NCBI GenBank assembly: GCA_036924285.1
Contig: JAYKYS010000010.1
Location: 1,550,001 to 1,614,000 of the forward strand
Length of the DNA stretch: 64,000 bases
Direction of reading: 5' to 3'
From: Asterella californica
Taxonomy: Eukaryota; Streptophyta; Marchantiopsida; Marchantiales; Aytoniaceae
Part shown: piece by piece, positions 40,854 through 52,687 of the stretch
Layout of the letters: every line of letters starts with the position of its first letter
How positions within the stretch are numbered: the stretch's first letter is position 1
Made by a program: the position numbers and the translations under genes
Notes under the pieces: model-generated
Database searches by the model: none
Told to the model about the DNA's origin: nothing
What the model saw: only the letters and a program-made list of their open reading frames with translations

Positions 40854-42365
40854 TTAGCAAACTCAATCGACACTTCCAGATTTAGTAGGATTGGACATGC
40901 TATCTTAAGGGTGGCAGTTTTCCATGTAAAAATAGTTAGGACTCCATGTGGCAGCATAGGTAGCGTAGGAGTAATACAGTGGAGGGCTAATTGGGAAGAG
41001 GGACCGCATGCATGTGAGGTGACAACCTCTTGTCAGCGCCTCTCTCTCTCTCCCTGGTGGTCGCCTCCCAAGGCAGATGGTTAAGTAGGATAACATGGTA
41101 GGAGAAAATCTCTCTGAGAGCTCTGCCAGTTTTGTAGAATTCGGCAGTAACTGAACATACACACCGATTCTACAGGCAGGCAGGAGAGACACATTAGAGC
41201 AGGGACAGTCTAGGAACAGGGAACGGCATCCTCGTGCAGTCCTGTTAGCTAGACTGGTGTGTCGAGGAGTAGACGCAGGAAGTAGAGGGAGTGAGCTTCC
41301 CAATGCCATTGTGACTTCTCGGGGAAAAGATTGTTGATTTGAGTGCAGACGCTTTGTCCATGTCTTCTGGGTGGTGGAATGTATTGAATTCGCTCCCAAT
41401 CGTGCATGGGAAGTGTTCTTCTTGAGTGGCGGTGAATGTCAAGAGTTGTGGAGTGTAGCTTGACTCGTTCAGTAGAGCACTTGGGATCTACGTATGAACG
41501 GTCTTCTGGGTAAGGGATCCCAGAAGACAGAGCAGTCAGAGCAGCGAAGTGAAGAAGAAAGAAGCCTTCTTCCCGCAACAGAAGACGACATCCTCGAGTA
41601 GAAGACGGTGCTACAGTACTCACGTTTGTTGTCTTCCTCCCCAAACTATTACAAGTAGGGATGGCTTGTTAGTCAGGATCCGGACTAGAAGCCTGTCGGA
41701 ATCTTAATTTACTCTTTTCATCTTGTTTTCTCTTGTTTGGATTTCTTCTTCTTCCCATCTTCCCTCATCTTCCCCATCTGCTTATCTTCTTCTAGTGAGC
41801 TTCCGATACTTCTATTGAGCTTCCGTGAAGGTGAATGTCGTTGTAGCGCTGCAGGAAGACAACTTCCGTAGGCAGAAGCCTGGGAAGGCTACAGGGGGCA
41901 TACACCCTGTGATTAATCTAACCCGATTGGAATGTGAGTGTGAGAATAAGGTGTAACGACTATTACTAGTCGACTTCTGCGAAGCCGGACAGCCTTCTGG
42001 AGGTGTGAGAAGACGAGCTAAACCCCCAGAAGACGAGAATCGCTTCGGGAAGACGGTATCGAGAAGACCGGAAGAAGCAACCTGGAAGCAGGAAGTTCGT
42101 CTTCCCGAGCTTCTCTGTGAATAGTTGTGTGATATTGTAATTGGTAGTTGTTTGTTTGGGTCCAGAGCACCATTTGGCGTGTCTGGAAGACGTGTGGTTT
42201 TATGTGGTTTTGTGAGAAGACAGGATTTCTAGGCAAAACCCGTGTGTTTGTGTGTTTGAACAGATCTTAGAACTTAGAGCAGCGTTACTTGTGCAAATCC
42301 TCTGTGGGAACGATATCTTGTATACTAAATGGGCAAAAGGAGAAATCCTTCGTCACTACAGTAGA

Positions 42366-45301
42366 GAAGAAGATTTTTGAACAGATGATTGTCCGTCATG
42401 GTAGAGCATTTTCTTTTTCAGCTGAAGAGATTGGTTGTGTGGATCCTAGTGTGATAGCTCCGATGGTTATCTTCACTGTACCTCATGTGCCTTGGGACTT
42501 GAAGCCGATTCCAGTCCCTCGTGCCTTGCTGTCAAAGCTCATTGAGCTATTGAAGGAGAAGATGCAGATGGGTATCCTCGAGCCCTCCATGGCTCCGTAT
42601 TCCAGCCGATGGTTCACGGTGCCTAAGAAGTCAGGAGCTTTGCGCTTTATCCAAGACTTGCAGCCTGCCAACAACATCACGATTCGGAACGTGGGAACGG
42701 GACCTGTGGTTGATGAGGTAGCTGAGGCGTTTGCTGGAAGGTCTGTCTATTCTATTGGAGATTTGTTTTCGGGTTATGATCAGTTTCAACTTGCCTTGGA
42801 AAGTAGAGACTTGACTACCATGCGCACGCCCTTGGGATTGATGCGGATGTGCACTCTTCCTTAGGGAGCAACAAACTCAGTAGCAGATATGCAGAACGCG
42901 ATGCATAAGGTGTTGCGAGAATTTGTACCTGAGATCACTATCCCATTTCTGGATGACATTCCCATGAAAGGCTATCCGGTGGAAGACAAGGATGAGATTG
43001 TGACTTCCAATGGTTGCAGGAAGTTTATTGCTGATCATATTCATGACGTGGGTAGGCTTCTAACACGTCTGGAGGAGGTACACCTCACTCTATCAGGTAC
43101 CAAATCTCGTTTTGGAATGTCAGAGGTTATGGTGGTTGGTCATTTATGTGGCACATTTGGGAGAAGACCGAACCCAGAGAAGGTAGATGCTATAGCAAGG
43201 ATAGCAGACTGTACGAATATCATTGAGGTTCGACGTTTCTTGGGAGCTTGTGTGTTCTTTCGCGTGAGTATTCCTCATTATGCACACATTGCCGAGCCTT
43301 TGTATGCGCTTCTGAGGAAAGGGAAGAGGTTTACTTGGCGGCAAGAGCATCATGAGACAATGGAACGGCTGAAGGAGATTCTGAAGTCTCCACCCATACT
43401 GAGGAGACTTAACTATCAGAGAGGAAGACCGGTGATACTAACTGTAGATACGAATCCAAAGACGATTGGATGGGCAGTTGGTCAGGAAGATGCAGATGGT
43501 GTGCGGTTTGTTTCTAGATTTGGAGCCCGAATTTTTACAGACAGACAACGTAACTATCCTCAAGTAAAGCGTGAACTATGGGGAACTGTTACTGCTATGA
43601 AGGTAGATCGAGAGTTCTTGATAGGTTCTCATGTGATTTTAGAAACAGATTGTTTGCCCTTGCTTGGTATGATAGCAAACTGCAGTACTCCAGACATAGC
43701 AATGTTGAGATGGATTGCTTACATCCGGAGTTTGAACCCTGAGCTGAAACACATTGCCGGGAAAGAGAATCCAGTTGCAGACATGCTGTCTATAGCTCGC
43801 TACACAGATGAGGATGAGATGCTTGCAGAGGTGGAGAACGAAGAGAAAAGAGATGTTTGGTGTAGTCAGCAAATGGAGCCACTGCCATTCAAAGAGGAGT
43901 TCTACACAGGAAGGTTACGTGACATTGGGCTTTATCTGAGTTCTTTGAACAGACAGGAGGATTTGAGTGATGTAGAGTTCAGAGAGATAAGGAGGAAGGC
44001 ATACGACTACTTGTTGCGAGATGGGTATCTTTGGAAACGTCCAAAGAGAAGAGATGAAGCACTTTTACGAGTTATAGACGATCAACAGACCAAGCAACGG
44101 CTGATGAAGGAGTTTCATGACACCTTGTGGGCCGGACATCGGGGAGCTTGGGCTACCTATACAAAATTGAAGGAGAGATACTGGTGGAGAGGACTTTATC
44201 AGGATGTGGTGAGCTTTGTGAGTTCTTGCTTGCACTGTCAATTTTATTCAAAGGTACGTTACCGAGATGGCTTGGTACCAACCTATCCGCCTAGTATCCA
44301 TTTTCAATGGGTTCTTGATTTGGTAGCGATGCCTCTCGGGTTATGGGGTATGAGGTACTTGGTGTTGGCTTGAGAAGACCTCTCCAACTTTGTGGAAGGA
44401 CGAGCTCTGAGGACAAAGATCACAGAAGGGATATGTAGGTTTGTTCTAGAAGATATTATCTGTAGGTACGGATCTATAGGAAGATTGCGTGCAGACAGAG
44501 GAGAGTTGCGTGGTACGGAAGCGAAGGAGTTCTTCGTCCAACACGGAGTGAAACTAAAACTCACTACTGTTATGAATCCGGAAGGGATTGGTAAAAGCGA
44601 GAGAGGGCATCCGTCGATTGTTCAAGCTCTGATAAAGACATGTGATGGTAGGCATAGACAATGACCTAGGTTGCTTCCCTTTGCTCTGTGGGCTGACAGG
44701 TCGACTCATTGCACTACTACTGGGTACATGCCCACTGAACTGATGCTGGGTCAGAAGCCGATTATGCCAGCAGAAGAGGACTTTCCTACATGGACTACTT
44801 TACCATGGGAAGAAGAAATGGATCATGTACAACTTCTGGCACTTTCGAATCAGACAGTTAGAACATAGGGAGGAGGATCTTATAGAGGCACAACAGAAGC
44901 TGAAAGAGGCCCGTCTCAAGAACAAAGACAGGTTTGACAAAACCCATAAGCTCCGGCCGAAGCCCATACATGCTGGAGATTGGGTTTTGGTGTATGACAG
45001 CACATTAAAGAATAAGCACTCTACAGTTCGGAAATTTTCTAGGAGGTGGTTTGGTCCGTATGTTGTCTTAGAAGTGTATCAGAATGCAACTTATTCTTTA
45101 AAGGAGCTTGATGGTACACATCTAAGACTTCCTGTTGCTGGTAAGCGTATCAAGTTGTTCAGAAGAAGGGGAGAATCCGTTGAGCTAGGTGAATTTCTGG
45201 AGTCAGATCAGATGATAGATGCCGAGACAAATCTGCTATCCGAAGAAGACAAAGGGGAAGTTGAAGAAGACGACGGTGATTTAGAGAACCTTGGAGACTA
45301 G
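42366..45301 (+). pseudogene. Element C pol: RT, RNase H, integrase (decayed)
   Basis: This is C's pol to the right of F. The RT is readable from 42366 (APMVIFTVPHVPWDL, SSRWFTVPKKSGALRFIQDLQP, MRTPLGLMRMCTLP) to a TAG at 42862-42864, then from 42889 with FLDDIP near 42950. RNase H (VILTVDTNPKTIGWAVGQ) and the integrase zinc finger (HDTLWAGHRGAW to CLHCQ) follow. A TGA at 44371-44373 interrupts the integrase core, another TGA is at 44662-44664, and a frame change occurs near 44850. The tail (FGPYVVLEVYQNATYSLKELDG) ends at 45299-45301. It is dead through at least three nonsense codons and an indel. Confidence 0.87.
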
Positions 45302-45332
45302 TGGAAAAGTTGGCACATACCAGAGGATGTGC

Positions 45333-45350
45333 AGGTTTGGAGGGGGTGAA
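45333..45350 (+). other. Element C polypurine tract
   Basis: GGTTTGGAGGGGGTGAA lies directly before the 3' LTR start at 45351, matching the tracts of A and B in position and composition. Confidence 0.7.
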
Positions 45351-47413
45351 TGTCATAGTGCATGACGTTCAAGGTGTAGAAACGGAACTTCAGAAGACGC
45401 TCAACCAGCATTTGTTCGGGAAGCTGCACCCTAGCTTATCAAGCTGGGCAGGAGCTAAGCTGGGGCTATGCTTGGCAAGCTGCCCCCTAGCTTAAACTGA
45501 AATATCATCCTGAAAGAGGTCGAAAGGCATCAGAATGCAGAGCTCGACGAGGAGAGCGACTTCATGCTTCCGGTCTCAACAAAAAGTGTTTTAAGTAATA
45601 GTTAGCACGAGTTTTAGGCTGTGAAATATGTGAAAGAGGGAAATCCGTCGATTCTGGCTTGTGACTCGAACTCAGAATCAGATAGCGTGAGCGTGTAGGT
45701 ATTCACAAATACTATAGTTTTGACTCCTTGTTCATTAAAAACAGAGTTGTATAGGGAAGTTAGTGTAGGAAAGGCTAGTAAAGATCTTACAGAAAAATTT
45801 CTTCAAGTAAACATATGTACAAAAGTTTTTACCTTCTTGAACGGCACCAAAGGCCATCCCAGTGATAGGGCGCCTGCCTAGGAGGGAAGTGGTCTCAGAA
45901 TCAATCCCTCCTGGTCTCTGGTTCCTATTCCGGCATGTTGGCCTCCTGGAAGGGAGTCTATGTTGGATATGCAGCCACGTCTTGCATATCTAGGGGTGGG
46001 AGACCGGTATCTCCCTTAATCGTGGGCTTTCTGGCCTAAGCCTCCGCATGCCATCCTGAATATACTATGGGAGATACCTGATGCGCATATGGGGGGGCTG
46101 TAAGTCCTGTGGGGCAGTCTCATAAGTGTTGGGACTTCGGCTTACATTGGATGGCTTGTAGTATATTCAGGGTGGCATCAAGATGGCATCGAGGGCACGG
46201 GAAACTTTTGCTGATTATTAAGGACAGCAGAGGAACAGCTTTAGCAAGGGCCTCAAAACTGAAGCGGAAGCGAATATCTTTCTGAGAAATGTTTCTTAGA
46301 GAGATTGAAGCGGAGGATTACAGCGGAAGCGGAAGATTACCGCGGAAGATTACAGCGGAAGCGGAAGATTACCACGGAGGATTACAGCGGAAGCGGACAT
46401 TTTTCTGAGAAATATTTCTTAGAGAGCGCAAGCGGAAGACTACCGCGGAAGATTACAGCGGAGAGCGGAAGCGGAAGATTACCGCGGAAGCTTGAAGCGG
46501 AAGATTACAGCGGAAGCGGAACTCTGTAAGCATAAGGACAGCAGGGGACAGCTTAGCTAGGGCCCTGCTTCTGATAAGTGACTGCGCTTACAACAGCAGG
46601 GGGGCAACTTAAGCGGGGGCCTTAACTTTTAGGTAATTTACCCGCGGTGACTTGGGATCGAGGACACTTTTTTAGAGAGGAGATATTTTTACAGAGAGCG
46701 GAGAGCTGAAGCGGAAGGAGAAGCTTGAAGGCTGAAGGAGATCAATTTTTAGGAGAGAACTGAATTGAGGAATTGGGTGATCGTGACAGAGGGACGGACA
46801 AGTATTTGGAGGACTGAGAGCAGTTTGGAGGCAGAATTTCTTCTGATCGGACAGGAGGCAGTTTTATTGAAGGAGATTGTTTTGATAATCTGCAAGGGAC
46901 TCTTGATTGACGTTGGATTAAATTCTTGATAGTTTTCAGTTGGGAGGTTGACGCAGAGAGAAGATTAAGAGTTTGGGGTCTGAATTTCACCTACCAGACT
47001 TGAGTTGAGGTGAATTTGGTGGAAAAAGAGCATTATTTGAGTGGTAGGACTGGGACTGAGACTGAGAAGGTCAGGTTTTCTGAGGTGATCTGCGGTGATC
47101 AACGTAAAGAGTTGAGTAGAGATAGGTTGTACATTGATATATGTGGAGGACTATTGAGTGTGTTTTGGAAGAGAAATAAAGCATCGTGAGTTCAGGTTTC
47201 TCTTATCTGTCGTGTCTGAAGGTGGATTTGTCTCCTGAGACTTGAGACTTGATCTGTTGAGTAGTAAGTAATCTATAGTCATAGTGTCTGTGAGTGACTT
47301 CAGCCGTTGCGATCTCCTGCTTGGCTCTTGTCTTGATATACAATCTCTACTTCTATCTCGCGATCTATCACAACCAGAAGGCTCGCCCTTCCTGAGAAGG
47401 ACTCTCCTCGACA
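45351..47413 (+). repeat. Element C 3' LTR
   Basis: This 2063-bp LTR starts TGTCATAGTGCATGACG and ends CTCCTCGACA. It contains the same tRNA-like/inverted-repeat block (about 45850-46160) and AGCGGAAG-type array (about 46296-46525) as the 5' LTR. GCGC (47414-47417) is the right copy of the target duplication. There is no gene in it. Confidence 0.92.
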
Positions 47414-47417
47414 GCGC

Positions 47418-47679
47418 TATCAGAAAGTTTTCCAAAAGATGATTCGGACCTTATGTGGTGTTAGAAGTTTATGATAATGCCACATACTCTTTGAGAGAGT
47501 TAGATGGTGTAGTGTTCAAGATACCAGTCGCTGGGAAGAGAATCAAGCTCTTTAGAAGGAGAGGGGAGGACCAGAACATTGCAGAGCTTACTGAGAATGA
47601 AGCTGAATACTCAATGGAGGTTGAAGATGAATTTGAAGCTGAAGCTGAAGAGTCTGGATTAGGATCTGGTACATATTGA
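47418..47679 (+). pseudogene. Element A segment 3: integrase C-terminus
   Basis: Element A's integrase resumes after element C. One TGA lies near 47451, after which VLEVYDNATYSLRELDG, VAGKRIKLFRRRGE and an acidic tail are open to TGA 47677-47679. It is clearly homologous to the tails of B and C. Confidence 0.85.
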
Positions 47680-47689
47680 AGGATGTGCA

Positions 47690-47706
47690 GGTTAAGAGGG
47701 GGTAGA
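47690..47706 (+). other. Element A polypurine tract
   Basis: GTTAAGAGGGGGTAGA lies next to the 3' LTR start at 47707. Confidence 0.65.
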
Positions 47707-50001
47707 TGTCGCCCTACTTGGCGGGCTACATGTTACATTTCTACTCCGACACTTGAGTTTAGTAGTTCTAGAAGTTAGCTCATATTACTTCTAGTCGTTT
47801 ATGTATATGTTTGACATCTTTGCATACGGTGTTAATACTATTTTGAGTCCTAGTAGGCTGATAATGTGCTAGTTATCTTGTTCAAGCATTTGTGCGCTTG
47901 TGCTGTAAACCCTCCACGATCCCATCGATCAACTACCCCTCGATCTCTCAACTACCCCCCGATCGTCATCGATGAATATGCAAATGTCGGGCCTGTCTCT
48001 CACTCAGGGGTCACCTCTGATGGCTTTGATGGAAGCACACCATGAATCTTGAAGAGAAAAATGCTAAGTTCATTCATTCATACACCCACAAACTTATCAA
48101 CTAAAAATCTCTTTAAACTTATCAACTAAAATCCTCCATTCTAACGACGTCTCTCAAGTTCTCACATGCTAAAAATATCTCACACTCTCTATATTACTCA
48201 AGTTGTCATTACGACGATGTGAAAACAAGGATGAGGAGCTCTTCTCTACTCGTCTATTTATACATTCTAGGTTTTACTTTGGTACCCACCGGTAACTCAG
48301 CCGTAACTACTTTTATCGGGTTTTACTAAGATACTACTTAAGGTAAAAGCATTAATCACATGGACTTTTTACCTTTTCACATGGGCTTATTCTTTCAAAG
48401 TCAACAACTTCTAGAAGGATTCTGGAATATTCTCAAGGAATCTCGAATTTCCACCCCCCTCTACACTAGGACCCACTAAAAAGGAAACATGTGGAATCTC
48501 TTCTTGTTTTTAATGCCCACAAAGTCCACAACTTTAATCCAACCACTCATATCAAGTCAAAAAAGAGATAAGGGATACTTTCCACCTCCTTTTTACCTTT
48601 TAGACAAGATGACAAGATAGTAGTGCTCACTCTTTAGGAAATATCTGAATTCTGCCAAAAGTACAGCTAAGTTTAACCATAACTAACTTTAGCTAGTCAT
48701 AACTAACTTGATACCTCCTTAAAGTACTTGGGCAGCAAATAAACATTCTCAACACTTAATTATAACTAAATACCTTACTAATGGACAAACTTCCTATGTG
48801 TAACATAGGTCGTTACAGTGCAAGTGACTTCTTACTTGTCTATGATGTTCAATATACATAACTTAGATTTACCATGTTGATAGGGTTGAAGCTCATGGGT
48901 TGTACTTACGTGTTGCCCATGCACGCTTTTTAGCTGGTTTAAGTTTACTTTCAGGACTACGTGTCGTTTTAGGTAATTTAAGATTTACGCAGACACTTTA
49001 GGGAACTTGACGTGGTAGCCTATGAGTGGAATTAAGTTACCACATGGTTTAAGGCACAAAAGGACAACCAAGTGGAGCTATGAACTCCTATTGGTCCATT
49101 TTTGTCTTTTATAAAACTCTAAATTTAGAAACAAAGGTCTAAAGGAGAATACGAGAAGTTGGTGAGGACACTGTGAAATCTGAGAACACAAGAAGAGAGA
49201 ACTCATCGTGCCAAGCACTGTCAATGAAATTCTTGATCGATTTGGAGCAATAAAGAAGGAGTTATGCCCAATTGAAGTTCGGATTGAGTTGAAACTACGT
49301 CACTTTTGTTGGATTTGGGGTTTTCAGTTTCATTTGCAGTAGAATTGAGGAAATCACTTCAAACCTTCGTGGTTGCATTCACTGTCAGGAGGGCTACGAA
49401 TGTCCAAAAAGTTTCAAGTCATTTAAGCGAGTGAGTAATTCAAGGCGACAGCTGAAGCAGAGGGGGTCTGAAAAGCTCTCAATCTAGACCAGCAACTTCA
49501 GAGAACGACATCTGGAGAACTGTGTACAATCAGGAGGCCTAACTTCACAGGGGTGTTCAGCTTCATGTAGACTCCAAATCTTGTAAGAATCTTCGAAAGT
49601 GATCGAGCCAATTTTCTGTTCTAGGTCGAAATAGCCATCCGGGTGCCAGAAATTGTCATAATTTCCTCACTCAAGATGTTTCTGTCCATATCTCAGTGTT
49701 AGAATTTGATCTCAGGCTGAAACATCGTGTGTGTGCTCAGTAGGGCCTCTTTTACATGTAGGAGAGTTTTAGAAGTCAGAACCATCATAGTTTTATCATC
49801 TCCTTGAGTGTTAAAGTTCACCGCCTGATCCTATTACTACTAGTTAGACATGAAGTTTGCTTTCTAAACATATTAGAGGATCCAAAACACTTGTGTGAGT
49901 GCTTATAGCGCCCTGTTGTAACCTGAGAGGCCTACCTCTTGAGTAAACAACCACAGCCAAAAGCCTAGCGCTTTCCTAGGTAGACGGATCACACTCCGAC
50001 A
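47707..50001 (+). repeat. Element A 3' LTR, interrupted by a D-family solo LTR
   Basis: It starts TGTCGCCCTACTTGG after the polypurine tract. I place its end at CTCCGACA (50001) for two reasons: it gives the TGTCG...CGACA ends seen in element C, and copia coding sequence (minus strand, DGSIVRYKAR) begins at the very next base. Without the solo LTR 47904-48817 and its duplicated GTGC, the LTR is about 1377 bp. Region 48822-50001 holds no open frame of note. No second A LTR is in the window to confirm the end. Confidence 0.7.
47904..48817 (-). mobile_element. Solo LTR of the D family
   Basis: This 914-bp copy of the D LTR is in inverted orientation: the plus strand starts TGTAAACCCTCC and ends AGGTCGTTACA. 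It is flanked by the 4-bp duplication GTGC (47900-47903 and 48818-48821). It differs from the D LTRs at 50429 and 58278 by many substitutions and small indels, so it is an older insertion. The TATA motif is kept (TATTTATA at 48255-48262 on the plus strand). There is no internal D sequence. Confidence 0.92.
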
Positions 50002-50428
50002 CCGTGCTTTGTATCGGACAATAGACCCATCTGAATTACTTGAAGGTCCACTTGCTGGTTATGGACTTTTGTCCGTGTGATAAGTCTGTGAGTGTTCACG
50101 TATCGTTCTCCTCGTGGGACTTGAGCTCTTCGGTGATGATCTCGGACCATCGAGCAGCATCTGGAGATGATAGATCTCTTGGTAGGAGTTGGGCTCCATT
50201 GAGACTGGTCTCAAAGTCATCATTAGGGTATGCTTGTAATTTGTTAGTGCCTTCAGGATCAAAATCTTAGTGTCATAACCTTCAGCTGGATCGCGGTTAG
50301 GAGGGTTAAACTGACGTGTTAATTGTCGGAATGCTGATGGCGCTTGGATCTCGATGAGAGAAGACGATGCAATCTCAATCTCACTTGAGTGCGGTGGTGA
50401 ACGATGTACGTATGGGTGTAGCGTGCTC
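50002..50428 (-). pseudogene. Copia element E: start of reverse transcriptase
   Basis: On the minus strand this reads the beginning of a Ty1/copia RT across frame changes: EPNSYQEIYH, then SPDAARWSEIITEELKSHEEND, TLTDLSHGQKSITSKWTFK and DGSIVRYKAR. An in-frame TGA stands where copia RTs have the Trp of the NxTW motif. It is cut on the left by element A (50001) and on the right by element D (GCTC duplicated at 50425-50428). The rest of RT, RNase H and the 3' LTR of E must lie left of the window. Confidence 0.78.
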
Positions 50429-51344
50429 TGTAACGACCTATGTTACACATAGGAAGTTTATCTATTAGTAAGGTGTTTAGTTCTAACTAAGTGTTGAGAA
50501 TGTTTATTTGCTGCCAAAGTACTTTTAGGAGATATCAAGTTAGTCATGACTAGCTAAAAGTTAGTTATGGTTAAACTTAGCTGTACTTTTGGCAGAATTC
50601 AGATATTTGCTAAAGAGTGAGCACTACTATCTTGTCATCTTGTCTAAAAGGTAGAAAGGGGGTGGAAAGTATCCCTTATCTCCTTTTTGACTTGATATTA
50701 GTGGTTGGATTAAAGTTGTGGACTTTGTGGGCATTAAAAACAAGAAGAGATTCCACATGTTTCCTTTTTAGTGGGTCCTAGTGTAGAGGGGGGGTGGAAA
50801 TTCGAGATTCCTTGAGAATATTCCAGAATCCTTCTAGAAGTTGTTGACTTTGAAGGAATAAGCCCATGTGAAAAGGTAAAAAGCCCATGTGATCAATGCT
50901 TTTACCTTAAGTAATATCTTAGTAAAACCCGGTAAAAGTAGTTACGGCTGAGTTACCGGAGGGTACCAAAGTAAAAACCTAGAATGTATAAATAGAGGAG
51001 TAGAGAAGAGCTCCTCATCCTTGTTTTCACATCGTCGTAATGACAACTTGAGTAATATAGAGAGTGTGGGATATTTTTAGGATGTGAGAACTTGAGAGAC
51101 GTCGTTAGAATGGAGGATTTTAGTGGATGAGATTATGGAGATTTTAGTTGATAAGTTTGTGGGTGTATGAATGAGAGTGAACTTAGCATTTTTCCCTTCA
51201 AGATTCATGGTGTGCTTCCATCAAAGCCATCAGAGGTGACCCCTGAGTGAGAGACAGGCCCGACAGTTGCAGATTCGTGGATGACGATCGTGGAGGTTGA
51301 GAGATCGGGGGGTAGTTGATCGTTAGGACCGCGGAGGGTTTACA
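50429..51344 (+). repeat. Element D 5' LTR
   Basis: It starts TGTAACGACCTATG and ends GGAGGGTTTACA. A strong TATA box, TATAAATA, is at 50987-50994 and is followed by GAGGAG, which places a likely transcription start near 51020. U3 would be about 590 bp and R-U5 about 320 bp. Confidence 0.95.
50987..50994 (+). promoter_or_regulatory. TATA box of element D
   Basis: TATAAATA in both LTRs (also 58836-58843) and, inverted, in the D solo LTR. Confidence 0.7.
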
Positions 51345-51348
51345 TTTT

Positions 51349-51366
51349 TGGTTCCGTTGCCGGGAC
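51349..51366 (+). other. Primer-binding site of element D
   Basis: TGGTTCCGTTGCCGGGAC lies four bases after the 5' LTR. It resembles the F PBS apart from the second triplet. I cannot name the tRNA with confidence. Confidence 0.7.
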
Positions 51367-52231
51367 CTCACTTGAAGGGATCGTTGAACGATGTTTAGAG
51401 TTCAGTTCTATATTCGACAAAAGGAGATTATGAGAGAGCACATGGAGAGAACGTTGGGAGGAGAGAGAGCTAACGCGATGTTAGCAACGTTAGAACCTTT
51501 CGTGTATCTCGTAGTGATATATGACGCGTTCGAAGTCATTCTTTACATCTTGTTCACTTAGAAAGGGTTTGAGGAGAGTTGAAAGGAGGTGCAACAAGAG
51601 TTGTAGAGAAGGAGGAGAGAAAAGTTATTAGAGGAGAGAAATTTGTGAGTTTAGAAATTCTGCTCTCTGGAAAATTTGTACAGTCGCTGTCAACTTTTCT
51701 GTGAATTTTATTTTCCTGAGAAACTTTCCAATGTTTTAGATTGGCTGATAACCTATCTAAGACAAAAGGAATCATAGGAAAAGGTGGTCTAGAGAGGGAG
51801 CAATGATTTTTCAAAGTTGAGGGGGTCTATTCGTGAGAGTTGAGGAATTCTGTTCTCTGGAAAAAGTTTACAGTCAGTGTCAGATTTTCTGTGAATTTTA
51901 TTTTCCTGAGAAACTTTCCAGTGTTTTAGAGTGGCTGATAAGCTATCCAGGACAAAAGAAATCATGAGAAGATGAGGTCTGAAGAGGGAGAAAGGATTTT
52001 TCAAAGTGGAGGGGGTTGACAACCATGAGGGAAGTGAAAATATACAAATTTCAGTTCTCTGAAAATTTGTACAGTCATCACCATCTCTTCTGATTAGAGA
52101 AGTTTCTGTTGAAACTTCATGATTTAGTAGCTTGGAGGTTGAGCTACTGGAGACCACAAAAATCTTGGAGAGATCTCTTACCAACTAAGAGAGATACGTT
52201 TCGGCATACAAGGAGGTCTTGAAGATACGTC
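51367..52231 (+). repeat. Element D leader with ~190-bp tandem repeats
   Basis: Untranslated leader. A segment starting CTCTGGAAAA at 51664 recurs at 51855 and in part at 52057, spacing 191 and 202 bp; the shared core includes TGTGAATTTTATTTTCCTGA. Possible packaging or dimerisation region, by position only. No ATG-started ORF of note. Confidence 0.7.
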
Positions 52232-52549
52232 ATGGGGAATCCAGTTCGAATGACGAGGTGGAAGAAGAGACGTTTAGGAGTTCGAACAGAGATGGAGAAG
52301 CCCAAGTTAAGTATAGATGAGTTACGAACACGCATCTATAGCACTTGGGGTGCCCTCTTTACTCTATACGAAGAAGCTTCCGCGACAATTGGCACAGATT
52401 TGAAGAAAGTCGAGTTTAAAGCATCATTCACTATGGAGGCCACGAATGCTCCTGGTGAAATAGAGTTGGATCCTTACAAGAGCGAGTTCAAGATGTCTGT
52501 TGTGATGAGTACAAACGAGGGTGAGGAGGATCATATCTTTGATAGTTAA
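52232..52549 (+). CDS. Element D small ORF 1, unknown function
   Basis: This 105-codon ORF with an ATG start (MGNPVRMTRWKKRRLGVR) is the first ORF after the leader. The N-terminus is basic and the rest mildly acidic (FTMEATNAPGEIELDPYKSEF, EGEEDHIFDS). I recognise no domain, zinc knuckle or membrane segment. It precedes small ORF 2 by about 140 bp and gag-pol by about 830 bp, so it would be the 5'-most cistron of the genomic RNA. It could be a regulatory or accessory protein, or chance. Its intactness is weak evidence because the whole element is young. Confidence 0.45.
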   Translation: MGNPVRMTRWKKRRLGVRTEMEKPKLSIDELRTRIYSTWGALFTLYEEASATIGTDLKKVEFKASFTMEATNAPGEIELDPYKSEFKMSVVMSTNEGEEDHIFDS

Positions 52550-52687
52550 TATTAGATTAGATTTTATTTCGTGTATCGCATGTATAATGCACGATTTCTA
52601 ATATAAAGCTCGGAAGAGTTAAGAAAGTAATGTAGAATTATTTTCCTCTATGATATTTTGTCCACTTAATGGTTGAGAAGGTGCAAC

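Larger units (their letters stand above)
25714..42360 (+). mobile_element. Full-length gypsy element F with ~4.97-kb LTRs
   Basis: 5' LTR 25714-30676 (4963 bp) and 3' LTR 37381-42360 (4980 bp) have ends TGTGGTGCCCAC...CACTACA and a perfect 5-bp target duplication GTAGA (25709-25713 and 42361-42365). The internal part of only 6.7 kb holds the PBS (30696-30713), gag, NC-PR-RT-RNase H, integrase and a polypurine tract (37368-37380). Gag, pol and integrase are all in one frame separated by two TAG codons. The LTRs make up 60% of the element and carry their own open frames. It differs from A/B/C in protease motif (DSGSG), zinc knuckles (three), TSD length (5) and base composition (very rich in GAAGAC/GTCTTC). 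Confidence 0.95.
37381..42360 (+). repeat. Element F 3' LTR
   Basis: This 4980-bp LTR carries the intact 544-codon LTR ORF (39219-40853) and the 189-codon frame 38076-38645. A short insertion near 37627-37645, rich in CTTCCGGAAGAC palindromes, distinguishes it from the 5' LTR. Regions 37381-38075 and 40854-42360 hold no gene I can support, though GAAGAC/GTCTTC are very frequent throughout. Confidence 0.92.
20361..47413 (+). mobile_element. Gypsy element C (with full-length element F inside)
   Basis: This plus-strand Ty3/gypsy element has 5' LTR 20361-22424, 3' LTR 45351-47413 and the 4-bp target duplication GCGC (20357-20360 and 47414-47417) in element A's integrase. LTR ends are TGTCG...CGACA. 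Its internal part is interrupted at 25714-42360 by element F. Its genes carry many in-frame stops and at least two frame changes, so it is dead. It belongs to the same broad lineage as A and B, shown by the gag, the DHGS protease, the FLDDIP RT and the same frameshift arrangement. Confidence 0.93.

Noticed and set aside
48822..50001. Host gene fragment between D-solo and copia E
   Set aside because: No open frame of note; position and ends fit the remainder of element A's 3' LTR.
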